This document shows positions 6,572 through 15,239 of a stretch of DNA of 60,156 bases, piece after piece; within the stretch, counting starts at the first letter, position 1, and each line of letters starts with the position of its first letter. Made by a program: the position numbers and the translations under genes. The stretch is from Paucihalobacter sp036825875 (lineage in GTDB: Bacteria; Bacteroidota; Bacteroidia; Flavobacteriales; Flavobacteriaceae), in assembly GCF_036825875.1 (NCBI RefSeq), contig NZ_DAISXK010000015.1, forward strand, positions 1 through 60,156. Reading direction: 5' to 3'. Below the pieces are notes generated by a model, which saw only the letters and a list, made by a program, of their open reading frames with translations, searched no databases and had not been told where the DNA came from.

Positions 6572-7696
6572 TTATTTATTAAAGCTTCTATTTTTCCAAT
6601 TATAACCTTTAAAAAACGAACTAAACGCTACATAAATATTAAAAAATGGATAGATTAAAAAACTGATTATGAAATATTTTAAAATAGTTTTTTGATTGAA
6701 AAAGTCGGCTGTTTTATATAAAATAAGTAAGTCTAGAATTGCCTTTCCAACCCATAAGATAAGAATTGTTTTAACCGAAATCCAACCGATGAGTCCAAAC
6801 AGCAGTACTAAAACTAAGGCAGTATTGGTAGCGAAAACAACCATTGCTGTAAGAACAGAAAACCAGCTTGTATATGCAGTTGCTTTAGAAGCCCAGCGAA
6901 TGCGTTGTGCCATAAGCTCACTAACAGTGGCAACTGGATTGGTGTGCACAGTGGCTTTTTCCGATTTTAAATAGTGAATTTTATATTGCTTTGCTATCAT
7001 AGCCTTTTGCAGTAAAAACACATCGTCACCACTTGCTACATTGTCATTACCGATAAAGCCCTTAAGATTTTCAAATAATGATGTTTTGTAAGCTAAGTTC
7101 GCGCCATTGCATAGAAATCCTTGTTTCAAGCCAAAAGATCCAATAGTCGTACCTTGTAAACTCATAAAATCTAAGGCTTGAAATGCTCTAAACCATCCTG
7201 GATTGTCATGATAATTCACGGGCCCAACGACAAAATCAGAGTTATTGACCTTAATGAAATTGTTGTAATACTGCAGCCATAATTTTGGCAGCGCACAATC
7301 GGCATCGGTGGTGATGATCCATTCAAAATTTGATAACTTAATAGCACTTGAGATGGCATCTTTTTTTGGGGATGCACTTGTGCGCATATTATTTATAATT
7401 GTGAAATTTATTAAAGAATTGACAAGTGTCGATTTGATGATTTGTGTGGAGTTATCGTTAGATTCATCATTAACAAAAAAGAGTTCGAATAAATCAACAG
7501 GATAGTCCAATGCTTGAATGCTTTGTAACAATTGCGGTAAATTATCGGCTTCATTTCTAAATGGAATGACAATTGAAAATTTCTTTGCTGGAATTTCGGG
7601 TTTTAATTGGAAATCCTTTACTTGTTCAAAACCCACAGCTAAAGCAATGATGAGAATAGCGTATAGTAGGAGAACAAAAATAAGAACGGCACTCAC
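6572..7696 (-). CDS. Membrane-anchored family 2 glycosyltransferase
   Basis: 374 residues. One N-terminal membrane helix is followed by a GT-A domain with VIPFRNEADN, FVNDESNDNS, the DxD metal site in TTDADC (D131, D133) and the acceptor-side motif QRIRWASK (near 265), then two or three C-terminal membrane helices. This is the processive or semi-processive GT2 architecture of polysaccharide and glycolipid synthases. Its start overlaps the end of the flippase-like gene by four bases, so the two are translationally coupled. Together they suggest synthesis and membrane translocation of a lipid-linked sugar. The acceptor is unknown. Confidence 0.85.
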   Translation of the reverse strand: MSAVLIFVLLLYAILIIALAVGFEQVKDFQLKPEIPAKKFSIVIPFRNEADNLPQLLQSIQALDYPVDLFELFFVNDESNDNSTQIIKSTLVNSLINFTIINNMRTSASPKKDAISSAIKLSNFEWIITTDADCALPKLWLQYYNNFIKVNNSDFVVGPVNYHDNPGWFRAFQALDFMSLQGTTIGSFGLKQGFLCNGANLAYKTSLFENLKGFIGNDNVASGDDVFLLQKAMIAKQYKIHYLKSEKATVHTNPVATVSELMAQRIRWASKATAYTSWFSVLTAMVVFATNTALVLVLLFGLIGWISVKTILILWVGKAILDLLILYKTADFFNQKTILKYFIISFLIYPFFNIYVAFSSFFKGYNWKNRSFNK

Positions 7697-8664
7697 AATT
7701 CCGAAGGTTTAACCACATTAAAATTCAACACATAAAAACTTCCAAAAACGGCAGGAACCACAACATTTAATAGCCACATAAGTGTTATAACACTCAAAAT
7801 AATTAACGCATCTACACCAGCAAATTCAAATAAAAACAGCGCAATGCCACCTTTTACCACCACATCAAAAATGAATAACATTGGAATAACAGAAACCAGT
7901 AAATACATACTGCTTATTATGATCATTGCGTTATAATAGTTCAGTTCTACAGCAAATAAAAGCAGCAGTAAATAAAATTGAAACGAGAAAATTAAATATC
8001 TTAACAACGAAAGTGATAATACGTTTTGAATAAGCTTTCGAGACAGTTGCAAAAAAAATATTTTGATTTCAGCCCAAGAGAATCCCTTTATTATGAAAGG
8101 TGTTCTTCTCAATAAGTATCCAACTAAACTTATGGCAACAATTACAAACAACAATAATTGTATAATCTTAAAATAATCGACTGTAATTGGGTGTTGATTT
8201 ACCAAAAAGAGAAGTCCAGCTACCCCAATAATTACAGTAATCGTCATTTGAGATAAGTTGCCAATCAAATTCAGCATAACGATTTTTGTTCTGAATTCAG
8301 ACTTAAAATAAATCATTTTAGCACCATAGTCGCCAATGCGGTTCGGTGTAATTAAAGAAGCAGTATGCGAAGCTAAACTTTGCTCCATGGCACGTTTAAA
8401 ACTTATTGGTTGAATTGTTTTGACAAGGAACTGCCATTTTAAAATTTCAAATAGCCAATTAAGCATACTCAACATGATTAGAAAGAATATATTCCGAGCA
8501 GAGAACACATTTTTTTCTATTAGAAGATCAATAAAATCAATCCAATTGAGTTGTTTAGTATCTGATAACTTTTGAAAAATAAAATAAAATGCACCTGCTA
8601 CGATACTTAATTTTATAAGTACAAAAAAGAATTGTTTAGATTTGTATGGCAGGTTGTTAAGCAT
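7693..8664 (-). CDS. YbhN/LPG-synthase-like (flippase-like) membrane protein
   Basis: 323 residues with about eight membrane helices. It fits the lysylphosphatidylglycerol synthase TM/UPF0104 superfamily: LNWLFEILKWQFLVK early, SHTASLITPNRIGDYGAKMIYF (the family P-x-R-x-G region) near 100, and a Gly-rich C-terminal part. Members of this superfamily are proposed lipid or glycolipid transporters, and some have partner glycosyltransferases. The four-base overlap with the GT2 gene supports such a pairing. No aminoacyl-transferase domain is attached, so it is not a complete MprF. Confidence 0.75.
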   Translation of the reverse strand: MLNNLPYKSKQFFFVLIKLSIVAGAFYFIFQKLSDTKQLNWIDFIDLLIEKNVFSARNIFFLIMLSMLNWLFEILKWQFLVKTIQPISFKRAMEQSLASHTASLITPNRIGDYGAKMIYFKSEFRTKIVMLNLIGNLSQMTITVIIGVAGLLFLVNQHPITVDYFKIIQLLLFVIVAISLVGYLLRRTPFIIKGFSWAEIKIFFLQLSRKLIQNVLSLSLLRYLIFSFQFYLLLLLFAVELNYYNAMIIISSMYLLVSVIPMLFIFDVVVKGGIALFLFEFAGVDALIILSVITLMWLLNVVVPAVFGSFYVLNFNVVKPSEL

Positions 8665-8692
8665 CCTTACAAATTAAACTAAATAATATCAC

Positions 8693-9322
8693 ATGAAAAG
8701 CGCAAACCAATTAATAGTCTTGTTTTTTTTCATTGTTTGTGGTTTAAAAACAAGTTTTGCACAACTTGATACAGAGCGTTGGAAAGGCCAAGTTGCCATA
8801 GGATTTAATAACCCAATTGACGATGGCTCTAACGTCGGTTACTTTTCAAAATATGTTAATATACCTTCAGTAAATATCGGTATTCAACACATGTTTAAAC
8901 GCGATTGGGGGGCGAAATTAGATTTTGGTTTTAACCGCGCTTCCAACGCAGATGGCTCTTTAGAATTTAAGCTAAATTATACGCGGGTAAATGCGCAAAT
9001 TGTTTATAATGCTACCAATGTATTAGGGTTTCTTCCAGACCGAATAGAATTAGTTGGCCATGTAGGTCCTGGAATTAGTTTAACAAACCCTTTGGCACCT
9101 TATAGTAACAATACCTATACCTATCTTAATTTGTTGGCTGGTGGCGAGATTCATTACCGCATATCGCGCGGACTTTCCATTTATACGGATCTATCGTATG
9201 CATTTTCATTAGCAGGAAACGATAAATACGATGTTAATGTTGACGGGTTTTCATTTAATGGCGATTTATTATACCTTACCTTTGGAGTGACTTTCGCCAT
9301 TAGCGGCTGTCAGTATTGTTAA
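8693..9322 (+). CDS. Outer-membrane beta-barrel (porin-like) protein
   Basis: 209 residues with a signal peptide ending at SFAQ. Alternating beta strands include VAIGFNNPI, WGAKLDFGFNRA, LVGHVGPGISL, TYLNLLAGGEIHYRI and LLYLTFGVTFAI, which is an OmpA/OmpW-like eight-stranded fold. The C-terminus (GCQYC) carries two Cys after the last strand, which is unusual for this class. It runs one base before ruvC and diverges from the flippase-like gene. Confidence 0.7.
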   Translation: MKSANQLIVLFFFIVCGLKTSFAQLDTERWKGQVAIGFNNPIDDGSNVGYFSKYVNIPSVNIGIQHMFKRDWGAKLDFGFNRASNADGSLEFKLNYTRVNAQIVYNATNVLGFLPDRIELVGHVGPGISLTNPLAPYSNNTYTYLNLLAGGEIHYRISRGLSIYTDLSYAFSLAGNDKYDVNVDGFSFNGDLLYLTFGVTFAISGCQYC

Positions 9323-9323
9323 C

Positions 9324-9878
9324 ATGTCTAAAGAAAAAATTATTTTAGGAATTGACCCAGGAACCACCATTATGGGTTTTGGACTTATAAAAGTGGTTGG
9401 TAAAACCATGAAATTCATGCAGCTTAATGAGTTAGATTTAAAAAAGTATGACGATCATTACCTAAAATTGAAACTAATTTTTGAACGCACCATTGAATTA
9501 ATTGATACGCATCACCCCGACGAAATCGCTATTGAAGCCCCATTTTTTGGTAAAAATGTACAAAGTATGCTCAAACTCGGTAGAGCGCAAGGAGTAGCCA
9601 TGGCAGCTGGATTATCCCGCGAGATTCCCATTACCGAATATTCCCCAAAAAAAATAAAAATGTCCATTACTGGTAACGGAAACGCCAGCAAGGAACAAGT
9701 GGCTAAAATGTTACAAAGTTTGCTAGACTTAAAAACACTCCCGAAAAATTTAGATGCTACCGATGGTCTGGCGGCAGCTGTTTGTCATTTTTACAATGAA
9801 GGTAAAGTTGAAGGTGCAAAAAGCTATACCGGTTGGGCAAGTTTTGTGAAACAAAATGATGATAGAGTTAAAAAATAA
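9324..9878 (+). CDS. ruvC: Holliday junction endonuclease RuvC
   Basis: 184 residues, normal for the family. RuvC resolves Holliday junctions with RuvAB in recombinational repair. Catalytic acids are visible: D11 (GIDPGT), E71 (AIEAPFFGKN), and D144/D147 (LDATDGLAAA). The region SMLKLGRAQGVAMAA is the usual conserved helix. It starts one base after the porin-like gene and its stop codon overlaps the start of hemW by one base. Confidence 0.95.
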   Translation: MSKEKIILGIDPGTTIMGFGLIKVVGKTMKFMQLNELDLKKYDDHYLKLKLIFERTIELIDTHHPDEIAIEAPFFGKNVQSMLKLGRAQGVAMAAGLSREIPITEYSPKKIKMSITGNGNASKEQVAKMLQSLLDLKTLPKNLDATDGLAAAVCHFYNEGKVEGAKSYTGWASFVKQNDDRVKK

Positions 9879-11011
9879 TGGCTGGCATTTATATTCATAT
9901 TCCCTTTTGTAAGCAGTCTTGTTACTACTGCGATTTTCACTTTTCAACTTCTTTTAAGAAGAAGGATTTAATGGTTGAAGCCATTATAAATGAGCTGAAA
10001 ATGCGCAAGGGTGAATTTAAAAACACCATTGTAGAAACTATTTACTTTGGTGGTGGCACGCCAAGCTTATTAAGCTTGGAAGAATTTGACCAAATTATGA
10101 CTTCGGTTTACAAGTTTTACAAGGTAGCTTCAGCTCCCGAAATCACTTTAGAAGCCAATCCCGACGATTTATCCAAAGAAAAAATAAAGCAACTAGCGGC
10201 ATCGCCAATAAACAGACTGAGTATCGGAATTCAGTCCTTTTTTGAAGAAGATTTAAAACTGATGAATCGCGCCCACAATGCTGAGGAAGCTAAAGCATGT
10301 CTAGACGAAACCTTAAACCATTTCGAAAATATTTCCATCGATTTAATTTACGGAATCCCAGGAATGAGCAATGAGCGCTGGATGCAAAACATAGAAACAG
10401 CCCTGCAATTTAACATACCGCATATTTCTAGTTATGCCTTAACGGTAGAGCCCAAAACGGCACTCAGTAAGTTTATAAGTAAAGGAATTATTGAGAATGT
10501 AGACGATGCTATGGCGCAAGCCCAATTTCTCATTTTACTTGAAAAGCTGAATGATGCAGATTTCATTCATTACGAACTTTCCAACTTTGGCAAGGCAGGA
10601 TTTTTCAGCAAAAATAATTCGGCTTATTGGCAAGGCAAAAGCTATCTAGGCATAGGTCCGTCGGCACATTCATTTAATGGCACACAACGTAGTTGGAACA
10701 TACGCAATAATTCAATTTATATCAATTCCATTCAAAATAACACCTTGCCAAACGAAATTGAAACGCTCACGAAAACCGATGCGTATAACGAATATATTAT
10801 GACTGGTTTACGCACTATTTGGGGAGTTTCGCTTACAAAAGTTGAGGTGGATTTTGGGAAATCTTATAAAAAATATCTCTTGCAGCAAGCACAAAAACAT
10901 ATTGTTGAACATTTATTGTATCTTGATGATGATAAATTACTAATCACCAAAAACGGGAAATTTTTGAGTGATGGTATCGCAAGTGATTTGTTTATGTTGA
11001 ATTTAAGTTAA
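9878..11011 (+). CDS. hemW: HemW-like radical SAM protein (heme chaperone)
   Basis: 377 residues. The radical SAM cluster motif CKQSCYYC (C11, C15, C18) with YIHIPF before it and DFHFST after it is the HemW/HemN-type signature. IYFGGGTPSLL, EANPDDL and RLSIGIQSFFEEDLKLMNR follow in the expected order. The short length and the CxxxCxxC-F/H pattern favour HemW (heme chaperone) over oxygen-independent coproporphyrinogen oxidase HemN. It forms a tight unit with ruvC. Confidence 0.9.
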   Translation: MAGIYIHIPFCKQSCYYCDFHFSTSFKKKDLMVEAIINELKMRKGEFKNTIVETIYFGGGTPSLLSLEEFDQIMTSVYKFYKVASAPEITLEANPDDLSKEKIKQLAASPINRLSIGIQSFFEEDLKLMNRAHNAEEAKACLDETLNHFENISIDLIYGIPGMSNERWMQNIETALQFNIPHISSYALTVEPKTALSKFISKGIIENVDDAMAQAQFLILLEKLNDADFIHYELSNFGKAGFFSKNNSAYWQGKSYLGIGPSAHSFNGTQRSWNIRNNSIYINSIQNNTLPNEIETLTKTDAYNEYIMTGLRTIWGVSLTKVEVDFGKSYKKYLLQQAQKHIVEHLLYLDDDKLLITKNGKFLSDGIASDLFMLNLS

Positions 11012-11017
11012 TTGGTA

Positions 11018-11065
11018 AAACCCTCTCAAGTTTCAAGTTTCTATGTCTTTTAACTTTTGAGAGTT
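11018..11065. repeat. Eroded REP-like hairpin
   Basis: AAACCCTCTCAAGTTTC resembles the left arm of the hairpins flanking the transposase, and CTCTCAA (11023-11029) still pairs with TTGAGAG (11057-11063) across a longer loop. It may act as terminator of hemW. Confidence 0.4.
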
Positions 11066-11148
11066 TCAGTATTTAATAGAAAATCATAAAGGTCACCAAT
11101 CTGTTAATTGAAAAAATAATTATATTTATAAACCGTGTATTGATTGAA

Positions 11149-11181
11149 AACCCTCTCAGGGTTCTAAACCCTGAGAGGGTT
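11149..11181. repeat. REP hairpin, left of the transposase
   Basis: AACCCTCTCAGGGTT (11149-11163) and AACCCTGAGAGGGTT (11167-11181) form a perfect 15-bp stem with a 3-base loop. A near-identical hairpin lies on the other side of the transposase gene. Confidence 0.85.
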
Positions 11182-11211
11182 CATATTGGTAAAAATCGAA
11201 AATTTACTTAA

Positions 11212-11829
11212 ATGGCTTCATTGGAACCTATTGAATTTTGGTACTATTATCATATTTACAACAAAGGAAATAACGGAGACATTATTTTTTTTGAGGATAT
11301 AAACTACACCTATTTTCTTTCATTATATCTCAAATATATTCACCCAATTGCCGATACATTTTGTTGGTGCTTATTAAAAAACCATTTTCATTTTTTAATT
11401 CGCATCAAAGAACTTGATGAAATTCAATTAGATACATTAACGTACTCTAAAAACATCAAGGTGGATAGGGAAAAAGTAAATCCTTCAAAGCAATTCTCTC
11501 ATTTATTCAATGCTTATAACCAAAGCATTAATAAAACTTACAATAGAACGGGAAGCGTCTTTGAAAAACCATTTCAAAGAAAAATTGTATCATCTCAGAA
11601 TTATTTTCAAAAATTGATATTTTATATTCACAACAATCCTGTTCATCATAAAATAACGGATAATATTTTAGATTATAATTGGTCATCTTATCATACCATT
11701 GTTTCATCTAAGCCTACCTATTTATTAAGAGATGAAGTAATTGAGATGTTTGATGACTTAAGTAACTTTAAATTCTATCATTCAAAAAATCACGCATCCG
11801 ATGAGATTAAATCTTTAATTTTGGAGTAG
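11212..11829 (+). CDS. REP-associated tyrosine transposase (RAYT, Y1/HUH)
   Basis: 205 residues of the IS200-like Y1 transposase superfamily. The HUH metal motif is NHFHF (H58, H60), preceded by WCLLK as in TnpA-REP proteins. FEKPFQRK follows, then YFQKLIFYIHNNPVHH containing the likely catalytic Tyr (Y131 or Y138; the family places it just before the YIHxNPV segment). Such proteins are associated with REP palindromes and may process them as single strands. Here the gene is bracketed by two perfect or near-perfect REP hairpins (11149-11181, 11834-11866). It sits between hemW and the cyclase gene, interrupting an otherwise tightly packed strand. Confidence 0.85.
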   Translation: MASLEPIEFWYYYHIYNKGNNGDIIFFEDINYTYFLSLYLKYIHPIADTFCWCLLKNHFHFLIRIKELDEIQLDTLTYSKNIKVDREKVNPSKQFSHLFNAYNQSINKTYNRTGSVFEKPFQRKIVSSQNYFQKLIFYIHNNPVHHKITDNILDYNWSSYHTIVSSKPTYLLRDEVIEMFDDLSNFKFYHSKNHASDEIKSLILE

Positions 11830-11833
11830 ACAA

Positions 11834-11866
11834 AACCCTCTAAGGGTTCCAAACCCTGAGAGGGTT
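11834..11866. repeat. REP hairpin, right of the transposase
   Basis: AACCCTCTAAGGGTT and AACCCTGAGAGGGTT pair at 14 of 15 positions with a CCA loop. It starts five bases after the transposase stop codon and differs from the left hairpin at only a few positions. Confidence 0.85.
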
Positions 11867-11881
11867 ATAACGAAGTAAAAA

Positions 11882-12628
11882 ATGAAAGCAACCATTCAAA
11901 CTAAATCATCAATTATCAACATCGATCTGTCAAAACCCTTAGACATTTCAATACCCATAACTGGTTCAAATCAAAATGTTAACGCTTGGTATTTGGGTCA
12001 TCCCAAAATTGAACCCGCTCAAATTGAAGATTGGATAGGTAGTGTAAAGCAAGGTGCTGCCGTTAATTTTAATAACATCTTTTTCAATCCGCATGCGCAC
12101 GGAACACATACCGAATGTGTTGGACATATCACCGAGAATTTTCATTCAATCAATCAAAATTTAAAACAATTTTTCTTTGATGCGGAGTTAGTAACAATTG
12201 CACCAACCTTGCTTAATGACGATTTTGTAATTTCAAAAAAGCAATTACAGTTCGCTTTAGGAAGCAAGAGGCCGGATGCCGTTGTGATTAGAACCATCCC
12301 AAATACCGCCGAAAAGTTAAGTCAGCAGTATTCAAACTCCAATCCGCCATATTTTTTAGAAGAATCAGCTAGGTTCTTAAAATCTTTAGGGGTGAAACAT
12401 TGGTTAACTGATTTACCAAGTGTTGATAAGGAACAGGATGAAGGAGAATTACTTGCGCACAACGCCTTTTGGAATACTCAAGGAAACTTAAGGTTAGATG
12501 CTACTATTACAGAACTTATTTTTGTGCCAAACACTATAACAGATGGTTCTTATATGTTAAATTTGCAAATAGCATCTTTTGAAAACGATGCCACACCAAG
12601 CAAACCAATTTTATATAAAATCTTATAG
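11882..12628 (+). CDS. Cyclase family protein (kynurenine formamidase-like fold)
   Basis: 248 residues. The metal-binding signature HAHGTHTECVGH (H71-H82) identifies the cyclase/KynB superfamily of Zn or Mn amidohydrolases. DLSKPLDISIPI at the start and DLPSVDKEQDEG near 178-190 match the family layout. The substrate cannot be told from sequence; members hydrolyse N-formylkynurenine, isatin and other amides. It may originally have followed hemW directly. Confidence 0.8.
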   Translation: MKATIQTKSSIINIDLSKPLDISIPITGSNQNVNAWYLGHPKIEPAQIEDWIGSVKQGAAVNFNNIFFNPHAHGTHTECVGHITENFHSINQNLKQFFFDAELVTIAPTLLNDDFVISKKQLQFALGSKRPDAVVIRTIPNTAEKLSQQYSNSNPPYFLEESARFLKSLGVKHWLTDLPSVDKEQDEGELLAHNAFWNTQGNLRLDATITELIFVPNTITDGSYMLNLQIASFENDATPSKPILYKIL

Positions 12629-12630
12629 TA

Positions 12631-13239
12631 ATGGAAGCTTTTTTGGGACTCATTATAGGTGTTTTAATTTCAGGAACTGTATGGTATTATTTCAAAACCA
12701 AAAAAAACGAACAACTCACTAGAAACCAGTCTGTAATACTGTTAGATAAAATAAAAAAGGTTTGTAAATTCATTACAGTTGAAGGTGATTTTACGGAAAT
12801 ATACCATCACGAAGACGTAAAAGAGAAGTTTTTAAAATTGGTCATTAGTAAAAAAAAGGCCTTAGTTGTTATCAAAGCTAAGGCGCACATTGGCTTCGAT
12901 TTAAGTAAAATAATCATAACAACTAACAGTAAAGCAAAGACAGTAATTTTGTCGCAGTTCCCACAACCCGAAGTTCTTTCAATAGAAACTAATCTCAATT
13001 ATTACGATATAAAAAACGGTGCCTTTAATAAATTTGATGCTGAAGATATGACGGCACTCACAGCGCAAACTAAAGAACACATCAAAGCTAAAATTCCAGA
13101 AAGCGGGTTGTTTAGTGCCGCTCAAAGAGAAGCCTTAGAAGCCATCGCTATCATGCAGCATATTGTAGAAACGATTGGATGGAAATTAGATTATTCCGCG
13201 TTGGAATTAGAAGCCGAAGCAACCAAGGTTATAAAATGA
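12631..13239 (+). CDS. DUF4230 domain protein
   Basis: 202 residues: one N-terminal membrane helix (FLGLIIGVLISGTVWYYF), a short basic linker, then a DUF4230 domain recognisable by KKALVVIKAKAHIGFDLSKI and the PQPEVLSIE strand. It is likely anchored in the inner membrane with the domain outside. The stop codon TGA overlaps the next start (ATGA), which signals coupled translation. Function unknown. Confidence 0.75.
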   Translation: MEAFLGLIIGVLISGTVWYYFKTKKNEQLTRNQSVILLDKIKKVCKFITVEGDFTEIYHHEDVKEKFLKLVISKKKALVVIKAKAHIGFDLSKIIITTNSKAKTVILSQFPQPEVLSIETNLNYYDIKNGAFNKFDAEDMTALTAQTKEHIKAKIPESGLFSAAQREALEAIAIMQHIVETIGWKLDYSALELEAEATKVIK

Positions 13240-13595
13240 ATATAGAAGATTATAGAACTTACTGTCTCAACAAAAAAGCCGTTACCGAACACTTTCCATT
13301 TGATGAGGATGTGCTCGTGTTTAAGGTTGCAGGTAAAATGTTTGCCCTAGCTTCTTTGTCGCAATGGGAAAAAGGGGAAGCGTATATTAACCTTAAATGT
13401 GATCCAGATTATGCTGAAGAATTACGAGCTCAATTTGAAAGCATTAAGCCAGGATACCACATGCATAAAAAGTTATGGAACAGTGTTTACATTCATACTG
13501 GCGAACTCTCTGTAAAACTCATATACGAATTTATCGATGATTCGTATGACTTGGTGTTTCAGTCACTGCCTAAAAAAATACGAGAGTCGCTCTAA
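13236..13595 (+). CDS. MmcQ/YjbR family protein
   Basis: 118 residues. MNIEDYRTYCLNKKAVTEHFPF, FKVAGKMFALASL and PGYHMHKKLWNSVYI are the standard landmarks of the MmcQ/YjbR (CyaY-like fold) family, whose DNA-binding role is proposed but not settled. A longer in-frame start exists at 13179, but ATG 13236 is preferred: it gives the normal family N-terminus and a four-base overlap with the upstream gene. Confidence 0.85.
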   Translation: MNIEDYRTYCLNKKAVTEHFPFDEDVLVFKVAGKMFALASLSQWEKGEAYINLKCDPDYAEELRAQFESIKPGYHMHKKLWNSVYIHTGELSVKLIYEFIDDSYDLVFQSLPKKIRESL

Positions 13596-13623
13596 ATTCC
13601 ATTAAAATTAAAAACAAATTAAT

Positions 13624-14202
13624 ATGAATATAAATCCAATGCTTCAAGAAAGAAGCAATAATTGCTGTGAGTTGTGTAAATCTGATCAACCTTTACATTT
13701 TTATAAGTTGCCACCATCGCAGCATCAAACCGTTGAAAATTCAGTACTAATTTGTAAAAACTGTTTAAATCAGATTCAAGATGAAATTACTGTAGATTCT
13801 AATCATTGGCGTTGTCTAAATGATAGTATGTGGAGTGAACACCGCGCTGTTCAAGTATTATCGTGGCGTATGCTAAACAGATTGAAGTCCGAAGGCTGGC
13901 CGCAGGATTTACTCGATATGATGTATTTAGATGAAGATACTTTGGCTTTTGCAAAAGCAGATGGTGATGCTGAAGATGAAGCCTCCAAAATCATCCATAA
14001 AGACGCTAATGGTGTAAGCTTAGAAGTAGGTGATTCGGTGGTGTTGATAAAGGATTTAAAAGTAAAAGGCTCCAGTATGATAGCTAAGCAAGGTACCGCT
14101 GTTCGGAACATAAAATTAGACCCTGAAAATGCTGAATATATCGAAGGTAAAGTGGATGGGCAACAAATAGTCATTATAACTAAATATGTTAAAAAGCTAT
14201 AG
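13624..14202 (+). CDS. PhnA (YjdM) domain protein
   Basis: 192 residues. The N-terminal half has two CxxC pairs (CELC and CKNC) forming a zinc ribbon. The C-terminal 70 residues match the PhnA domain (KDANGVSLEVGDSVVLIKDL, then IEGKVDGQQIVIITKYVKK). Despite the historical name, PhnA proteins are not shown to act in phosphonate breakdown. Between the two is a flexible acidic linker (ADGDAEDEA). It follows MmcQ by 28 bases and probably belongs to the same transcript. Confidence 0.85.
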   Translation: MNINPMLQERSNNCCELCKSDQPLHFYKLPPSQHQTVENSVLICKNCLNQIQDEITVDSNHWRCLNDSMWSEHRAVQVLSWRMLNRLKSEGWPQDLLDMMYLDEDTLAFAKADGDAEDEASKIIHKDANGVSLEVGDSVVLIKDLKVKGSSMIAKQGTAVRNIKLDPENAEYIEGKVDGQQIVIITKYVKKL

Positions 14203-14418
14203 TGAAAAGTGAAGAAATAAATCGTACGAATCGGTTTTATATTTACTTACTCAGTTAAAAACCAGTGTAATTTATCGATAAAAATAACAATTTAAAACTG
14301 TATTTCTATATTTATTTGACGTTGGTCGAATATAATTCAGGTTTCATTATAATAGTTGGATATTTAGTTTATAATCAATAGATTATTAGCGCCAAGTTAT
14401 TTTTTAAAAACCTATCTT

Positions 14419-14700
14419 ATGGAATTATCAATTACAAACTACAACAACTTTTACAAATTAAAAGGCAGCTTGAATAAAGGCAACTTAGATTTGTTTAATG
14501 AAACTTTTCTGCATGTGTTTGAAAAGTTTGAATCCTTGACTGTGAGCATTGACGGGGTTGAGACCATTGACCATTACGGTGTAAAAGCCTTGGTTAATTT
14601 ACACAACTTATCAATCACCAAAAACAAACGGTTATCTATAGTCGGATTTGGCTGTAAGGAGCTTTACGAACATTTCAAATCAGAAGAAACAGCAGCTTAG
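14419..14700 (+). CDS. STAS-domain protein lacking the phospho-Ser motif
   Basis: 93 residues with the STAS fold pattern: beta strand ITNYNNFYKLKGSLN, helix FNETFLHVFEKF, strand LTVSIDGVETID, helix GVKALVNLHNLS, strand RLSIVGFG. In anti-sigma antagonists the loop after the second strand reads D-S-S-G with a phosphorylated Ser. Here it is DHYG, so regulation by a SpoIIAB-type kinase is unlikely. Standing alone after a 216-base gap, it converges on the NTF2-like gene with one base between stops. Confidence 0.7.
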   Translation: MELSITNYNNFYKLKGSLNKGNLDLFNETFLHVFEKFESLTVSIDGVETIDHYGVKALVNLHNLSITKNKRLSIVGFGCKELYEHFKSEETAA

Positions 14701-14701
14701 T

Positions 14702-15151
14702 TTAAGCCGTCATATCCGCAACAATTTTCCATTTACCATTGATCTTTTTAAAGATGAGGATAAATACGCCATTGGCATTACCGACCGTGCGTTCAAGGAA
14801 AAATTCGCCCATCACCCAGTAACTGTTGTTTTCAATGGGTGATATGTCATTAATTTTAAAGCGAAGTGTGCCGCTTTCGGCTTCGGTAGGATAACATTTT
14901 TTATAATTGGTGAGGGTATTTTGCCAACCTTTGGTTAAGCCGTTTCGTCCATAGAATTTTAATGAATCTGATTGTAAGTAACCTTGCATAAATCCTTCAA
15001 AATCGCTTTTGTTCCAGGCGTTTTCTTGGGTTTTTAGAACCTGTAGGATTTGGGTTTTGGCATCATTAGCAAGAGATGATTGACAGTTTAAATTTAGATT
15101 AAATACAATTGAAAACAGAAAAATTAGCCAATAGGTACTTGTTTTCCTAAT
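14702..15151 (-). CDS. NTF2/SnoaL-like secreted protein with apparent ATT start
   Basis: From the first in-frame ATG (14989) only the C-terminal two thirds would be made. The frame is open without stop back to 15184 and clearly codes upstream: a signal sequence (YWLIFLFSIVFNLNLNCQ) followed by LANDAKTQILQVLKTQENAWNKSDFEGFMQGYL, the usual N-terminal helix of NTF2-like (DUF4440/SnoaL) proteins. No ATG, GTG or TTG exists in that stretch. The best start is ATT at 15151-15149, giving MRKTSTYWLIFL as N-terminus. It may be a rare start codon or a point mutation of ATG that silenced the gene. The rest looks intact (KWKIVADMT at the end). Confidence 0.6.
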   Translation of the reverse strand: MRKTSTYWLIFLFSIVFNLNLNCQSSLANDAKTQILQVLKTQENAWNKSDFEGFMQGYLQSDSLKFYGRNGLTKGWQNTLTNYKKCYPTEAESGTLRFKINDISPIENNSYWVMGEFFLERTVGNANGVFILIFKKINGKWKIVADMTA

Positions 15152-15239
15152 AGAAGTGATGTTTTTTACTTTAAATTTATGTCATAAATAATAAACATTT
15201 ATACAATTCTCTGAATTTCTTATCTTTGTTCTTAAATAT

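Noticed and set aside
13851..14174. Minus-strand ORF over the PhnA gene
   Set aside because: Antisense shadow of a recognisable PhnA domain.
14203..14418. Promoter or RNA gene in the gap before the STAS gene
   Set aside because: Only a weak ATAATC/GATTAT repeat (14371-14386) and no TAnnTTTG match; nothing supportable.
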